A stretch of 64,000 nt of DNA from CAWBRT01 sp963791145 (GCA_963791145.1 CAWBRT010000003.1:1-64000); one strand, 5' to 3'. Counted from the stretch's first letter, positions 27,250 through 36,194 are shown. Notes: generated by a model not told the origin, from the sequence alone. Numbers and translations are program-made.

Positions 27250-27386
27250 AGTTCCCGGTTCCCGGTTCCCAGTTCTTCGTTGCTGCGTCGTTCCAGTGAG
27301 CGGCATGCGTAGGCCCAGTCGCCCCCGGCTGGGCGGGCGTGCGAAGCACGCCTACTACCTCGTCGAGAACCGGGAACTGAGAACTA
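27250..27386. repeat. Heptamer array pair flanking a REP-like hairpin
   Basis: Positions 27250-27278 hold GTTCCCG/GTTCCCA units with a 7-nt period, and 27365-27384 hold the inverse (GAGAACCGGGAACTGAGAAC). Between them, 27309-27340 carries the CGTAGGCCCAGYCGCC hairpin repeat, whose second copy is at 29751-29784. The 87-aa gene ends here and rlmB starts just beyond. Confidence 0.8.
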
Positions 27387-27647
27387 TTCCTCGGGGCGCG
27401 AGACGACAAAGCGGATGGTCAGGGAGGGGCCGCTGCCGCCGGGCGGGGAGTGCAGGATGGTGTCTCCGGTGCGCATTGAGGCGCGCATCACCGAGCAGCA
27501 GATCGGCATGTGGTGGCCGGTTCCAGGATAGCCGCCGAGGGCGCGATGCAATTGTTCGGCGCTCACGTCGACATGAGAGCGGCCGTCGTTCGCCGCTTCG
27601 AACAGAAAGCCCAAGAGGGCCTGGCGAAAATCTTCAGCCTTCAGCAT
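27384..27647 (-). CDS. Conserved small protein of unknown function, 87 aa
   Basis: No named family was recognised. The sequence is compact and looks conserved: an N-terminal helix (EDFRQALLGFLFEAA), then LHRALGGYPGTGHHMPICC, SVMRASMRTGDTILHSPP and a final beta strand SLTIRFVV. The His/Cys cluster could bind metal. A weak ribosome site (GGGA) precedes ATG 27647. It lies between hfq and rlmB, with a terminator separating it from hfq. Confidence 0.65.
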   Translation of the reverse strand: MLKAEDFRQALLGFLFEAANDGRSHVDVSAEQLHRALGGYPGTGHHMPICCSVMRASMRTGDTILHSPPGGSGPSLTIRFVVSRPEE

Positions 27648-27799
27648 CGCTTCCCGCCTGTACTGGGATCAATTCCACTCGCAGGGTGAGATCACCTGCC
27701 GCGTGGCGGCCAGGAATCCCACAGAAATCCTTCGCTCCCCGGCAAACGCCGGTTCTGCAGCTATTGGAATTGTAAGGTTGAGGACCCTGAAATACGAAA

Positions 27800-27819
27800 G
27801 GCCCGCCTCGGGGTGGGCC
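27800..27819 (-). terminator. Likely intrinsic terminator after hfq
   Basis: On the minus strand GGCCCACC and GGCGGGCC pair around CCGA and are followed by TTTCGTATTTC. It lies about 75 nt past the hfq stop. The short T-run makes it a moderate-strength call. Confidence 0.6.
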
Positions 27820-27895
27820 ATTTCAATAGTCCGGCAGATCCTGAAAGTATTTTAAAGCGTTTTCTTATGATGGCCAGTGCTGTCAAAACCGCCCG

Positions 27896-28309
27896 CTATC
27901 TTCTGCCGTTGGCTTCAGATTCCTTGTACATGTATTTGATGCTGGGTTTATAGATGAGCAGGTTCGACTGCCCGCCACGGGTGACCTTGATGCAGCTCTT
28001 GTCGTACCACTCGATGATGCCGTGGATCTCTTCACCATCCTGCAGCACGATCACCATGGGAGTCTTGGTCTGCATCTGCTTCTGGTAATAAAAATTCTCG
28101 GCGTGCGTCTGCTCCGGAGGAGCAGTCTTGCGCAAGTTGGCGGCAGTCCCGCCCCGTTCGGTGCGCTCCCGGCGCTCGATGGCGCTGTTTTCGACGTTGG
28201 CGGAGCGCCCAAGATCGCGATTGAGGCTGGGGCGGATCAGCTTCCGGTTGGAAAACGACTCGGATTCCTGTGCGCGTTCAACCGCCGTCGAATCCATTCC
28301 GTTCTTCAT
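27896..28309 (-). CDS. hfq: RNA chaperone Hfq with long N-terminal arm
   Basis: The last 65 residues form an Sm/Hfq fold. ENFYYQKQMQTKTPMVIVLQ corresponds to the N-terminal helix and strand 1, DGEEIHGIIEWYDKSCIKV is the Sm1 motif, and LLIYKPSIKYMYK is the Sm2 motif. The family normally has YKHAIST-like residues in Sm2, where this protein has YKPSIKY. About 70 mostly polar and charged residues, probably disordered, precede the Sm core. The start at 28309 is supported by GGGAG about 9 nt upstream. Hfq hexamers help small RNAs pair with mRNAs. Confidence 0.87.
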   Translation of the reverse strand: MKNGMDSTAVERAQESESFSNRKLIRPSLNRDLGRSANVENSAIERRERTERGGTAANLRKTAPPEQTHAENFYYQKQMQTKTPMVIVLQDGEEIHGIIEWYDKSCIKVTRGGQSNLLIYKPSIKYMYKESEANGRR

Positions 28310-28587
28310 TTTGGTCAGCTCCCTGCAGGGGCAACGGCCTTCGGTCCTGGAGCAGAGGCGCAGGTTATCCAGCTCTGTTCAGAGAAACCATTCCCTAAAG
28401 CGCCGCATAACGTTTACGCGATATTAACTTTCCCTGATCCAAGAGCGGGGTATGAACTGGAGTAACCCTACCACAGGTTCCGGTCCCTTGCCAGTGATTC
28501 TGGACCGTACAAAATGAGCCAACGACTCCCGCTTGCAGAGAGCGCTTGGAGCAGCGGATCAGGCCGGTTTGAGCCGGTAAAAGAGGG

Positions 28588-29694
28588 TCAAATCTCGAGT
28601 GAAGCGGCAAGAGCATCGAGGGAGAGCGACCGCAGCAGGTTGCGGCGCATGCCCGCTTGCACCTCGCCGACACGCTCGGCGGCGGCCGCCACCCAGGCGA
28701 AGCTCACCCGCCTGGCAAGGCGCTCTAAGTCGGCCAGAATATCGATGTTACGAACCAGATCGGGCGCCTTTGACTGCAGCGCCAGCAGGTCGCGCAGCAG
28801 CCAGTAGAGGCTAAGGATCAACTGGTCCGTCCGCTCCTTACCCTCCGCTCCCGCACGGTAGGCCTCCGTGGCGCGGAACAGTTCGCTGTGTTCCATGCCC
28901 GGCAAGGCGGAATGGAGCAGGAGCAGCGCATCACGACGGCCCTCCAGGTAGGTTGCCAGATCAAAGCCGCGCGCACGGCCGACGGCGCCGCCGCTCAGCC
29001 GGGCGACCAGCGAGCGTTGCGCGGCGCCCAAATCGGTGCGCCGCTGCAGTTCCCGCTCGATCTCCCCGAGTCCCAGCGGAGCCAGGGTCAAGGTAATGCA
29101 GCGCGAGCGGATAGTGGGCAGCAGGGAGCCGGTGTTTTCGGCCAGCAGGAGGATGGTAGCGAACTCGGGCGGCTCTTCCAGCACCTTGAGCAGGGCATTG
29201 GCCGCTTCCTTGATGAAGGCCGGCTCGGGGAAGATATAGACCTTCTGCCGGCCCTCGCCCGGCTTGAAGTAAACGCTGGAGGTCACGTGCCGCACCTGGT
29301 CGACTTTGACCATCATCTGCGGCGGGTCGGGCGGGATGACCAGCACGTCGGCAAGCGTCTGCACGAAGATGCGCGTCTCGCGCTTGTCACTCTCGCGCAG
29401 CGACTCGCGGGCCTCTACGGCCTCGGCTACCCGCGCCTCCAGATCGTCGGCCTGGGCGATGCGAACACAGTTCGAACAGCGTCCGCAGAAGTCCGGCAGC
29501 TTCTCGGACGAGTCCGTCGGGGTCAGCGGGCGCTCCAGGCAGTTCATGGCCTTGGCGAGCATCTGGGCGAGTGTGTACTTGCCCGATCCGCGAGCTCCGG
29601 AGAGGATGACGGCGTGGGGAAAGCGATCGCGCGCCAGCATCTGCCGCAAGCGCCGCACCACCTCCGAATTGCCGTGAAAATCAGCGAAGCCCAA
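28588..29694 (-). CDS. holB: DNA polymerase III subunit delta'
   Basis: This 368-aa clamp-loader subunit starts at a TTG codon with AGGA upstream. It has the AAA+ fold (ILSGARGSGKYTLAQMLAKA, with Walker A GARGSGK), zinc Cys in CGRCSNCVRI, and the sensor segment ALLKVLEEPPEFATILLLAEN with RSRC. Together with delta and gamma/tau it loads the beta sliding clamp. It lies downstream of tmk, the usual tmk-holB pairing, with a REP-like hairpin between the two. Confidence 0.92.
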   Translation of the reverse strand: MGFADFHGNSEVVRRLRQMLARDRFPHAVILSGARGSGKYTLAQMLAKAMNCLERPLTPTDSSEKLPDFCGRCSNCVRIAQADDLEARVAEAVEARESLRESDKRETRIFVQTLADVLVIPPDPPQMMVKVDQVRHVTSSVYFKPGEGRQKVYIFPEPAFIKEAANALLKVLEEPPEFATILLLAENTGSLLPTIRSRCITLTLAPLGLGEIERELQRRTDLGAAQRSLVARLSGGAVGRARGFDLATYLEGRRDALLLLHSALPGMEHSELFRATEAYRAGAEGKERTDQLILSLYWLLRDLLALQSKAPDLVRNIDILADLERLARRVSFAWVAAAAERVGEVQAGMRRNLLRSLSLDALAASLEI

Positions 29695-29709
29695 AGTTTT
29701 CCTGTGTCC

Positions 29710-29784
29710 GTTTCACGTTTTCTCGAGTAGAGCTCAAGTCACGCAGGCGAGAGCGCCGCCCAGCCGAGGGCGGCTGGGCCTACG
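29710..29784. repeat. REP-like hairpin with short GTTTCAC repeat
   Basis: Positions 29751-29784 are the reverse-strand copy of the CGTAGGCCCAGCCGCC hairpin seen at 27309-27340 (about 28 of 33 bases shared). GTTTCAC words at 29710-29726 precede it. The element lies between tmk and holB. Confidence 0.7.
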
Positions 29785-29790
29785 TGACCC

Positions 29791-30510
29791 CTATTTGCCG
29801 CCGCGATTACCGTGATGTGACGGGCTGCCCGGCGCCGCTGTTCCAGTCTTGATCTGCAGACGCTCGTCCACGGCCCGCACGATGTCGGCGTGCACGACGT
29901 CGGGAGCACGGCGGGCGTCGATGACAATCATCCTGGCCGGCTCGCGCCGCGCGATTCGCAGGAAGGCCTCGTGCACGCGGGTGAAGAACATGCGGTTTTC
30001 CTGCTCGAAACGGTTCTCATCCGGGGTGGCGGAGGCGGCCTCTCGGGCGGCTAAATTACGGCGGCGCGCCCGCCCGACGCTGGCGCCAACGTCGTTGTCC
30101 ATCAGCACCGTCAGGTCCGGCTGAAAGTTGCCGCAGGCAAGGCGATGCATGGCTAGGACCATCTCGCTTCCCAGCTCGCGTCCGCCGCCCTGGTAGGCCT
30201 CCGAGGAATCGGTAAAGCGGTCGCAGAGTACCCACCGGCCTTGGGTCAGCGCCGGCTTGATCACCTCCGCGATGTGTTGGGCGCGGGAGGCGAACATCAG
30301 GCAGAGCTCGGCCGGGGGCGCCAGTCCCTCGGTGCGCGAATCGAGCAGCACGCTCCGTATGCGCTCGCCGATCGGCGTACCGCCGGGCTCACGCGTGGTC
30401 ACGACCTCGATTCCCCGGGCGCGCAGAACGGCGGCCAGACGCTCCAGCTGGGTGGTCTTGCCGCAGCCGTCGAGCCCTTCAAAGGTGATGAATTTGCCCT
30501 TCGCCGCCAC
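29791..30510 (-). CDS. tmk: Thymidylate kinase
   Basis: This 239-aa dTMP kinase starts at GTG 30510. Key motifs are the P-loop FEGLDGCGKTTQ, the DR(F/Y) motif in LCDRFTDSSEAYQGGGRELG, and REPGGTPIGERIR. It converts dTMP to dTDP for DNA synthesis. An extra stretch between the lid (RARRRNLAAREAASAT) and the C-terminal helix, together with a polar tail, makes it about 25 residues longer than E. coli Tmk. Confidence 0.94.
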   Translation of the reverse strand: MAAKGKFITFEGLDGCGKTTQLERLAAVLRARGIEVVTTREPGGTPIGERIRSVLLDSRTEGLAPPAELCLMFASRAQHIAEVIKPALTQGRWVLCDRFTDSSEAYQGGGRELGSEMVLAMHRLACGNFQPDLTVLMDNDVGASVGRARRRNLAAREAASATPDENRFEQENRMFFTRVHEAFLRIARREPARMIVIDARRAPDVVHADIVRAVDERLQIKTGTAAPGSPSHHGNRGGK

Positions 30511-30814
30511 GCCGGAATGATATCAGTTCCCGGTTCCCAGTTCTCAGTTCTCAGTCGTTCGTTCTTCGCTGTTGGTTCTTCATTTCGTAAGCTGCTCCTA
30601 ACCGCGAAGCGAGTCTGGGACGTGGGGTACGTAATATCAAGAATCCATCTCGGCCGCGCAGGTGCGCGCTGATGCAGGCCAGGCATCACCGCTGCTTAGA
30701 AAAAACTAAAGAACTGGGTGGGCTGGGTGCCCGCGAAGGAAGAACGAAGAACTAGGAACTGAGGACGGTCCCTATGCTAAACTCGCGTTCTGTCAGCTCA
30801 CTGCAGAGGTTCTC
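30511..30814. repeat. Gap with inverted heptamer arrays
   Basis: Positions 30525-30559 carry AGTTCCC/AGTTCTC units with a 7-nt period. Positions 30735-30764 carry the inverse orientation (GAAGAAC, GGAACTGAGG). The intervening 175 nt hold no recognised gene or RNA. The promoters of tmk and of the zinc-ribbon gene must lie in or near this gap. Confidence 0.65.
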
Positions 30815-31066
30815 ATGCGCCTCGGAGACTACATCGACGATCACTGCTCCCGCTGCAAGCGAACGACCGATCATTCCGTGGTTGCGATAGTCGGCGAAGA
30901 GGTCGTGAAAGTGCTGTGCCGCACCTGCAACAGCGAACACAAGTACCGGCACAACCGCAGCGGGAAGAAGGAAATGACAACCGAGGAGGCCTTCCAGAAG
31001 GTTCTGGCCAACGTCTCCGGCAGTATGCCGGCGGACCAAAGCGGCAAGAAGAAGAAATCCTCGTAA
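30815..31066 (+). CDS. Small zinc-ribbon protein, 83 aa
   Basis: This short basic protein has two Cys pairs, CSRCKR (residues 11-16) and CRTCNS (residues 35-40), that look like a rubredoxin- or zinc-ribbon-type knuckle, plus HKYRHN and a Lys-rich tail (SGKKKKSS). No named family was recognised. Similar short zinc-ribbon proteins are common in Acidobacteriota and may bind nucleic acid. It precedes the M61 peptidase gene by about 60 nt on the same strand. Confidence 0.72.
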   Translation: MRLGDYIDDHCSRCKRTTDHSVVAIVGEEVVKVLCRTCNSEHKYRHNRSGKKEMTTEEAFQKVLANVSGSMPADQSGKKKKSS

Positions 31067-31125
31067 CCGGTGTTCGTTTTGGACATACTGTGCTGCCGGC
31101 CGCTCCCACCCGAAGGAAAGAACGC

Positions 31126-33129
31126 TTGCGCCTATCGCCTTTTCTGCTGTCGCTGTCGCTCTGCTGCTGGTTGAACAGCGCAGCGGCCCAAGCTGCTTCC
31201 GCGCAGCCCTCCTCTCCGGCGACGGCTAAGACGGCGGCTGCAGAGCAGGACCCGGCTGCTATTGTGCTCGCCGTCGATGCCACTGAGGCCCCGCGCAGGA
31301 TCTTCCATTCACGGATGCGCATTCCCGTCGCACCCGGTCCTCTCACTCTTTACTACCCGAAGTGGATTCCCGGCGAGCACGCACCCAGCGGGCCGGTCGG
31401 CGATCTGGTCGGGCTGGTCTTTAAGGCCGATGGCAAGGTCATTCCCTGGAAACGCGACCCGCAGGACATGTTCGCCTTTGTGCTGACCGTGCCGCCGGGC
31501 GTCAATCACCTCGACGTCACTCTGGACTATGTCTCTCCCACCGAGAGTTCCACAGCAACCTTCACCGAGAGCGCGTCCACGACGGATAAGATCGCGGTGA
31601 TCAACTGGAACCAGCTTCTGCTCTATCCGAAGGCGGCGGGCGGCGATGGCGCAGGCTCAGCCGGGGGCGCGGCAGAGCAGGTCCAGGTCAGCGCCAGCCT
31701 GAAGCTGCCCGAAGGCTGGAACTTCGGAACGGCATTGCCGGTAACTGCGGCGAAAGCCGGATCCAGCGTGCAGTTCGCCACCGCTTCTCTGGCAGCGTTG
31801 ATCGATTCTCCCGTGCTCGCGGGACGTTACTTCAAGGCGGTGCCGCTGCAGCCGGGACGCACTCCCGCGCACCAGATCGATATCGCCGCCGACAGCGAAG
31901 TCGCGACGCGGATGACTGAGCCCGACCGGCAAGCCTTCAACAACCTGGTGGCCGAGGCGGGCGCGATGTTCGGGACGCGGCCTTACCGCCAGTACCGCTT
32001 CCTGCTGGCGCTGAGTAATCACATGGCGCACTTCGGGCTGGAACATCATGAGTCGAGCGACAACCGGCTCTACGAGCAGTTCCTGACCGATCCCGCTACC
32101 AGGATCTTGCTGGCGTCCATGCTGCCGCACGAGTTTGTCCATGCCTGGAACGGAAAGTATCGCGTTCCCGCCGAAACGACTGCGGCAGACTTCCAAAGTT
32201 CGCGCAAGACCGACTTGCTATGGGTTTACGAGGGACTGACCAGCTATCTCTCGATGGTGCTCACCGCCCGCAGCGGCTTGTGGACTGCCGAGCAGTTCCG
32301 CGAGCAGCTCTCGACCATCGCTATGAGTTCCGCTTACCGTCCCGGGCGTCAATGGCGTCCGCTGCAGGACACGGCAGTATCGGCGCAACTGCTCTTCCAA
32401 GCTCCGCCGGCCTGGACCTCCTGGCGCCGCGGCCCGGACTTTTACGACGATGGCGCGCTCATCTGGCTGGAGGCGGACGTCATCATCCGCCAGCAGACGC
32501 ACAACCGCAAATCGCTCGACTATTTCGCGCGACTGTTCTTCGCCAGCGAAGCCAAGCCGCCGGCGCAGGCCGGCAATGACAGCGTTTACACGAGTCCCGA
32601 GAGCAAGACGTACACCTTCGACGACGTGGTAAACGCGCTGAACCAAATCGCACCGTACGACTGGCGCCGGTTCTTCGACGAGCGCGTGGATGCCATAGCG
32701 CCGCCGCCGTTGAGCGGCATCACTCAGGCCGGATGGCTGGTCGTCTACACGGAAGCGCCCACGGACATGCTGCGCATCCAGCAGGACGTGGAACGGGTGC
32801 TGGACGTCACCGCGTCCGTCGGCATGACGCTGCAACCCGAGGGCCAGGTGCTCGACACAGTACCCGGCATGGCGGCCGCCCTGGCAGGAATCGGTCCGGG
32901 GATGAGAGTGGTCGCGGTGAACGGGCGCCGCTTCAGCCCGCGCGTACTGCTGGACGCCCTGCACGCCGGGCTGGAGACACACGCACCCTTGCAGTTGCTG
33001 ATCGAGAACGCTGAGTATTACAAGTCCGTTTCACTGGACTACTACGACGGCATTCGCTACCCGCACCTGGCGCGCGACCCCAGTCGTGCCGATCTGCTGG
33101 CCGACATCCTGGAGGCGAAGGCGCGCTAG
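31126..33129 (+). CDS. Secreted M61-family glycyl aminopeptidase with PDZ domain
   Basis: This 667-aa protein has an N-terminal signal peptide (about residues 1-23, ending AAAQA), the M61 beta-domain and a gluzincin catalytic domain with HEFVHAWNGK (the HEXXH motif) and the downstream Glu in LWVYEGLTSYLS. A C-terminal PDZ-like domain follows (about residues 560-640). TTG 31126 is preferred because AAGGAAAG lies at optimal distance and the signal peptide then starts directly. The M61 family cleaves N-terminal Gly or Ala from peptides in the periplasm or outside. Confidence 0.87.
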   Translation: MRLSPFLLSLSLCCWLNSAAAQAASAQPSSPATAKTAAAEQDPAAIVLAVDATEAPRRIFHSRMRIPVAPGPLTLYYPKWIPGEHAPSGPVGDLVGLVFKADGKVIPWKRDPQDMFAFVLTVPPGVNHLDVTLDYVSPTESSTATFTESASTTDKIAVINWNQLLLYPKAAGGDGAGSAGGAAEQVQVSASLKLPEGWNFGTALPVTAAKAGSSVQFATASLAALIDSPVLAGRYFKAVPLQPGRTPAHQIDIAADSEVATRMTEPDRQAFNNLVAEAGAMFGTRPYRQYRFLLALSNHMAHFGLEHHESSDNRLYEQFLTDPATRILLASMLPHEFVHAWNGKYRVPAETTAADFQSSRKTDLLWVYEGLTSYLSMVLTARSGLWTAEQFREQLSTIAMSSAYRPGRQWRPLQDTAVSAQLLFQAPPAWTSWRRGPDFYDDGALIWLEADVIIRQQTHNRKSLDYFARLFFASEAKPPAQAGNDSVYTSPESKTYTFDDVVNALNQIAPYDWRRFFDERVDAIAPPPLSGITQAGWLVVYTEAPTDMLRIQQDVERVLDVTASVGMTLQPEGQVLDTVPGMAAALAGIGPGMRVVAVNGRRFSPRVLLDALHAGLETHAPLQLLIENAEYYKSVSLDYYDGIRYPHLARDPSRADLLADILEAKAR

Positions 33130-33131
33130 TT

Positions 33132-33166
33132 AGTTCCCGGTTCTCAGTTCCCGGTTCTCAGTTCTT
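33132..33166. repeat. Heptamer array (AGTTCCC/GGTTCTC) after the M61 gene
   Basis: Five 7-nt units alternate AGTTCCC and GGTTCTC, starting 3 nt after the M61 stop codon, between convergent genes. Confidence 0.8.
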
Positions 33167-33185
33167 TTCGAGGCCTTCTTGAACT

Positions 33186-33932
33186 TCAACCTTCGTCCTT
33201 CACTCCCAGGAAGAGGTCGTTCTCCAGTTGAATGTCGTGTGGCTTGCGGCTGGCCGCCAGGTGGAAACGTTCAACGGGACCTTGTCGCCTGGCGTTGCGC
33301 TCGAACAGGCTGAACAGCGGCGACTGCGTCTTATGCATCTTGAAGGCCTCGATCTTGCGCTCCAGCAGTTCCGGGCCGATTTCGATCCTGGCGGTGATGG
33401 GCGAGAGCGCCACCGGCTGGCGGTCGGGCAGAGTGAACTCGGAGGTCCGATAGTAAAGCTTTTGCGCGGACCACGGCGGTAGGCCGTCGGGCGGGTCAGT
33501 CCAGCGGTCGGAGCGGGCCGCCCACTGGAAGGCGGCGGAGGTAAACAGCGACGACATGGCGTGATCCGGATGCGCCGTCATGGAACCCTCGGGGCCAAAG
33601 CACATCACTACCTGCGGTTTGATGGCGCGTATGCGCAGCGCCAGGTCGCGGGCGGTCTCATAGAAATTCTGCTTCTGCAGTTGAGCGTCGGGGTAGTCCA
33701 GCACCTCGCCCCGGGTGACGCGCAGGTGCCGGCAGGAGTCGGCGAACTCGGCGCGGCGGGCGGCGATCAACTCCTCGTTGCTGGTTGTGTTGCCTCGGTT
33801 CCTGGCCGCCTGGCCGGGGGTCATGCAGATGATGTAGGTCTCGATTCCACGCTGGTTGGCCAGCAGCAGGCTTCCGCCGAAGCCGCCGGCTTCATCGTCC
33901 GGATGTGCGGTCACGCACAAGAGTCGTAGCAT
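33186..33932 (-). CDS. PIG-L family deacetylase
   Basis: This 248-aa LmbE-like enzyme has the zinc motif AHPDDE near the N-terminus and the second ligand set in TAHPDHAMSS. Such enzymes remove N-acetyl groups from GlcNAc-type substrates, for example in bacillithiol, mycothiol or lipid-linked sugar pathways; the substrate is not evident here. ATG 33932 with AGGAAAG upstream is chosen over 33959. The gene is divergent from the hydroxyacyl-CoA dehydrogenase. Confidence 0.88.
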   Translation of the reverse strand: MLRLLCVTAHPDDEAGGFGGSLLLANQRGIETYIICMTPGQAARNRGNTTSNEELIAARRAEFADSCRHLRVTRGEVLDYPDAQLQKQNFYETARDLALRIRAIKPQVVMCFGPEGSMTAHPDHAMSSLFTSAAFQWAARSDRWTDPPDGLPPWSAQKLYYRTSEFTLPDRQPVALSPITARIEIGPELLERKIEAFKMHKTQSPLFSLFERNARRQGPVERFHLAASRKPHDIQLENDLFLGVKDEG

Positions 33933-34241
33933 TCTTTCCTCGCGAATGTGCTTAGGCATCCCGGAGTTCTACAGTTCGGCAAGTACAAACGCGGCCTTGC
34001 TGGGCCCGGGTGCAGAGGCGTCCTTATATGTTTGTAGCATGCGGCGTTCGTCCGTGTCACAACGCGCCGGCCATCGTGCCCTCAGAGCTCCGATTGACGC
34101 ACCCGTAGGCGGTTGACAACTTCATCCCTGGGCGGGAGAATGCGATCCACTTCGGTTGCCACTGGAACCCCGGCCCCGAATCCAGAAGTTTCGTTCCGCG
34201 GATGGGAAGTGCTTGGACAAAGATCACCAGGAGAAAAGAAG
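33933..34241. other. Divergent promoter region
   Basis: This 309-nt spacer lies between the PIG-L gene (minus) and the dehydrogenase gene (plus). Both must have promoters here, but no clear -35/-10 pair or operator was recognised. An open frame continues from 34113 into the dehydrogenase, but it lacks a ribosome site. Confidence 0.4.
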
Positions 34242-35273
34242 ATGACTCCTCCAACCCGGCCGTCAGACTCGGAATCGGCAGCGGTCCTCAAGCGCTACAA
34301 ACAAGTGGCGGTGGTCGGAGCAGGATTGATCGGCAGCTCATGGGTGGCGCTGTTCCTCGCCCACGGATTGCAGGTCAAGGTCCACGATCCGCGTCCGGAT
34401 GTGAAGGACCTGGTCCACAAGACATTGGAACAGGCAACACCCACCTTGCAAGGCCTGGGCCTGAATACCGCGAATCTGGCCCGCAATCTCAGCTTCCATG
34501 CCGAGCTGGGAAGCGCTCTGGAGGGAGTTGCACTGGTGCAGGAGAGCGGCCTCGAGACGCTGGCCTTCAAGCAGGAGCTGTTTGCCCGCATGGACCGGCA
34601 GGTGAGCCCGCAGACATTACTGATGAGTTCGAGTTCGACCTTCCGCCCCACCGACATCGCGCGCGAGATGGCTAACCCTGGCCGCATGCTGATCGGCCAC
34701 CCCTTCAACCCGCCGTACCTGATCCCGCTGGTGGAGCTGGTACCCGGCGAGCGCACTTCGCCGGCGGCGGTCAGTGAGGCCATGGCCTTCTACCGGGCGC
34801 TGGGGAAAAGACCGGTGGCGCTGCGGCGGGAGATCGCGGGCTTCGTGATCAACCGGCTCCAGGCAGTACTTTTTGCCGAATGCATTCACCTTGTAAAGCA
34901 GGGCGTGCTGACGGTGGACGAAGTGGACGAGGCCATCACCAGTTCGGTCGGACTGCGCTGGGCCGTGGCGGGCCCGATGCAGAGCTTCCACGTAGGCGGC
35001 GGCGCCGGTGGAATACGGCATTTCCTGGAACACATCGGTCCGCCGTTCGAGCGGCTGTGGAAGGGCTCGGGCTCGGTGACGCTGGACGAGGCAACGGTCA
35101 ACCTCGTGTCGGAGCAGTCAAGCCAGGCGTTCGGCGATCGTTATCAGGAAATGGCCGGCACGCGCGATAAGAAGCAGCTTGCGATCTTGAAGACCCTGCG
35201 GGAAATGAGCGCAAACCAGGAGAAGAGTGCGGCGCGGATAGAGCGGAACCTAATTTTAGATTTCAGATTTTGA
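34242..35273 (+). CDS. 3-hydroxyacyl-CoA dehydrogenase NAD-binding family protein
   Basis: This 343-aa protein has an N-terminal Rossmann fold (VAVVGAGLIGSSWVALFLAH), the conserved Ser/His region (LMSSSSTFRPTDIA, IGHPFNPPYLIPLVELVPG) and the C-terminal helical domain (FVINRLQAVLFAE). Its size and sequence resemble carnitine or gulonate dehydrogenase (lambda-crystallin-like) enzymes more than fatty-acid-oxidation HADs. AGGAG precedes ATG 34242. The last eight codons (NLILDFRF) and the stop come from an adjacent heptamer array, and the gene overlaps the rnhB tail on the other strand. Confidence 0.85.
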   Translation: MTPPTRPSDSESAAVLKRYKQVAVVGAGLIGSSWVALFLAHGLQVKVHDPRPDVKDLVHKTLEQATPTLQGLGLNTANLARNLSFHAELGSALEGVALVQESGLETLAFKQELFARMDRQVSPQTLLMSSSSTFRPTDIAREMANPGRMLIGHPFNPPYLIPLVELVPGERTSPAAVSEAMAFYRALGKRPVALRREIAGFVINRLQAVLFAECIHLVKQGVLTVDEVDEAITSSVGLRWAVAGPMQSFHVGGGAGGIRHFLEHIGPPFERLWKGSGSVTLDEATVNLVSEQSSQAFGDRYQEMAGTRDKKQLAILKTLREMSANQEKSAARIERNLILDFRF

Positions 35274-36146
35274 GCGATTTCAGGATCGGAACCCATCTGC
35301 AACGAGGGGCCTGCGCTTTCTTGCCCAGGATGACGCCATCTCGTGACAAGAGAATCCTGATCATGATTTGCTTTCGGCGATCGCGGCAAGGCTGCCTCCG
35401 CCTGCTCTTCGCCGTCCTCCACCGACTCTTCATCCTCCTGCATGAATGCCAGCAGCTCCTGCGTGGCGGAGTTCATCCATACCGGGGCAAATGACTGCCG
35501 GTGCAGCGGCGAGGGACCGAACTCGCGCAGGCTGCTGGCGTGCTTGCGCGTGTAGTAGCCCTTGTTGGAGGCCAGTCCGTAGACGGGATAGACGGGATCC
35601 CAGGCGCGAATCATGGCGTCACGCTCCACCTTGGCGATGATGGAGGCGGCGGCGATCGAGGCCGATAGCGCGTCGCCATGGATGATGGCCGTCTGCCGGC
35701 AATCGAAGTCGATCTTCATGGCATCGATCAGCAGATGGTCCGGGCGGAGGCTTAGCGCGGTGACGGCCTCCGCCATGGCGAGGCGCGAGGCGTGGTAGAT
35801 GTTCATCTGATCGATGCGCGCCACGTCGACAGCCGCCACGGCCCAGGCCAGACAATGCCGCTTGATGCGCTCGGCCAACTGCTCGCGGCGCGGCTGGGGC
35901 AACAGTTTCGAATCGCGCAACCCGCGGATTCTATATGCCGGGTCGAGAATGACCGCTCCCGCCACCACCGGCCCGAACAGCGAGCCTCGTCCGACCTCGT
36001 CCACCCCGGCAATCAGCCGTCGCTCCGGCAGCCGCGGCTCGCGCCTCGAACTTGGTGGTGCAGCGCAGAGACTTCAGCAGACGCAGCTTGGCCGCGGATT
36101 TGGAGATGGAGTTGGCAACAGACTCAGCAGCAGCTTTGCGGGGCAC
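35144..36146 (-). CDS. rnhB: Ribonuclease HII, one frameshift and atypical C-terminal tail
   Basis: RNase HII nicks RNA-DNA hybrids at ribonucleotides. The catalytic start LIAGVDEVGRGSLFGPVVAG, RDSKLL, the Asp-bearing HLLIDAMKI and AASIIAKVERD are all present. The N-terminal 40 residues lie in another frame from GTG 36146 (RKAAAESVAN then SLRCTTKFEARA), joined at about 36020 by one extra base. After about residue 255 (EELLAFMQED-like) the tail is non-homologous, passes through repeat DNA and overlaps the convergent dehydrogenase by about 130 nt. The functional protein may end earlier. Confidence 0.87.
35251..35284. repeat. Heptamer array (TTTCAGA type) at convergent gene ends
   Basis: Units TTTTAGA, TTTCAGA and TTTTGAG run across the stop codon of the dehydrogenase gene and lie inside the rnhB tail. 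Confidence 0.7.
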
Positions 36147-36194
36147 GGTGCAAACAGCATGGCACCGATTCGGGGCAGGAGCAAGGGCTACGCC

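Noticed and set aside
27250..27386. CRISPR array
   Set aside because: Repeats are 7 nt long without unique spacers, and no cas genes are present.
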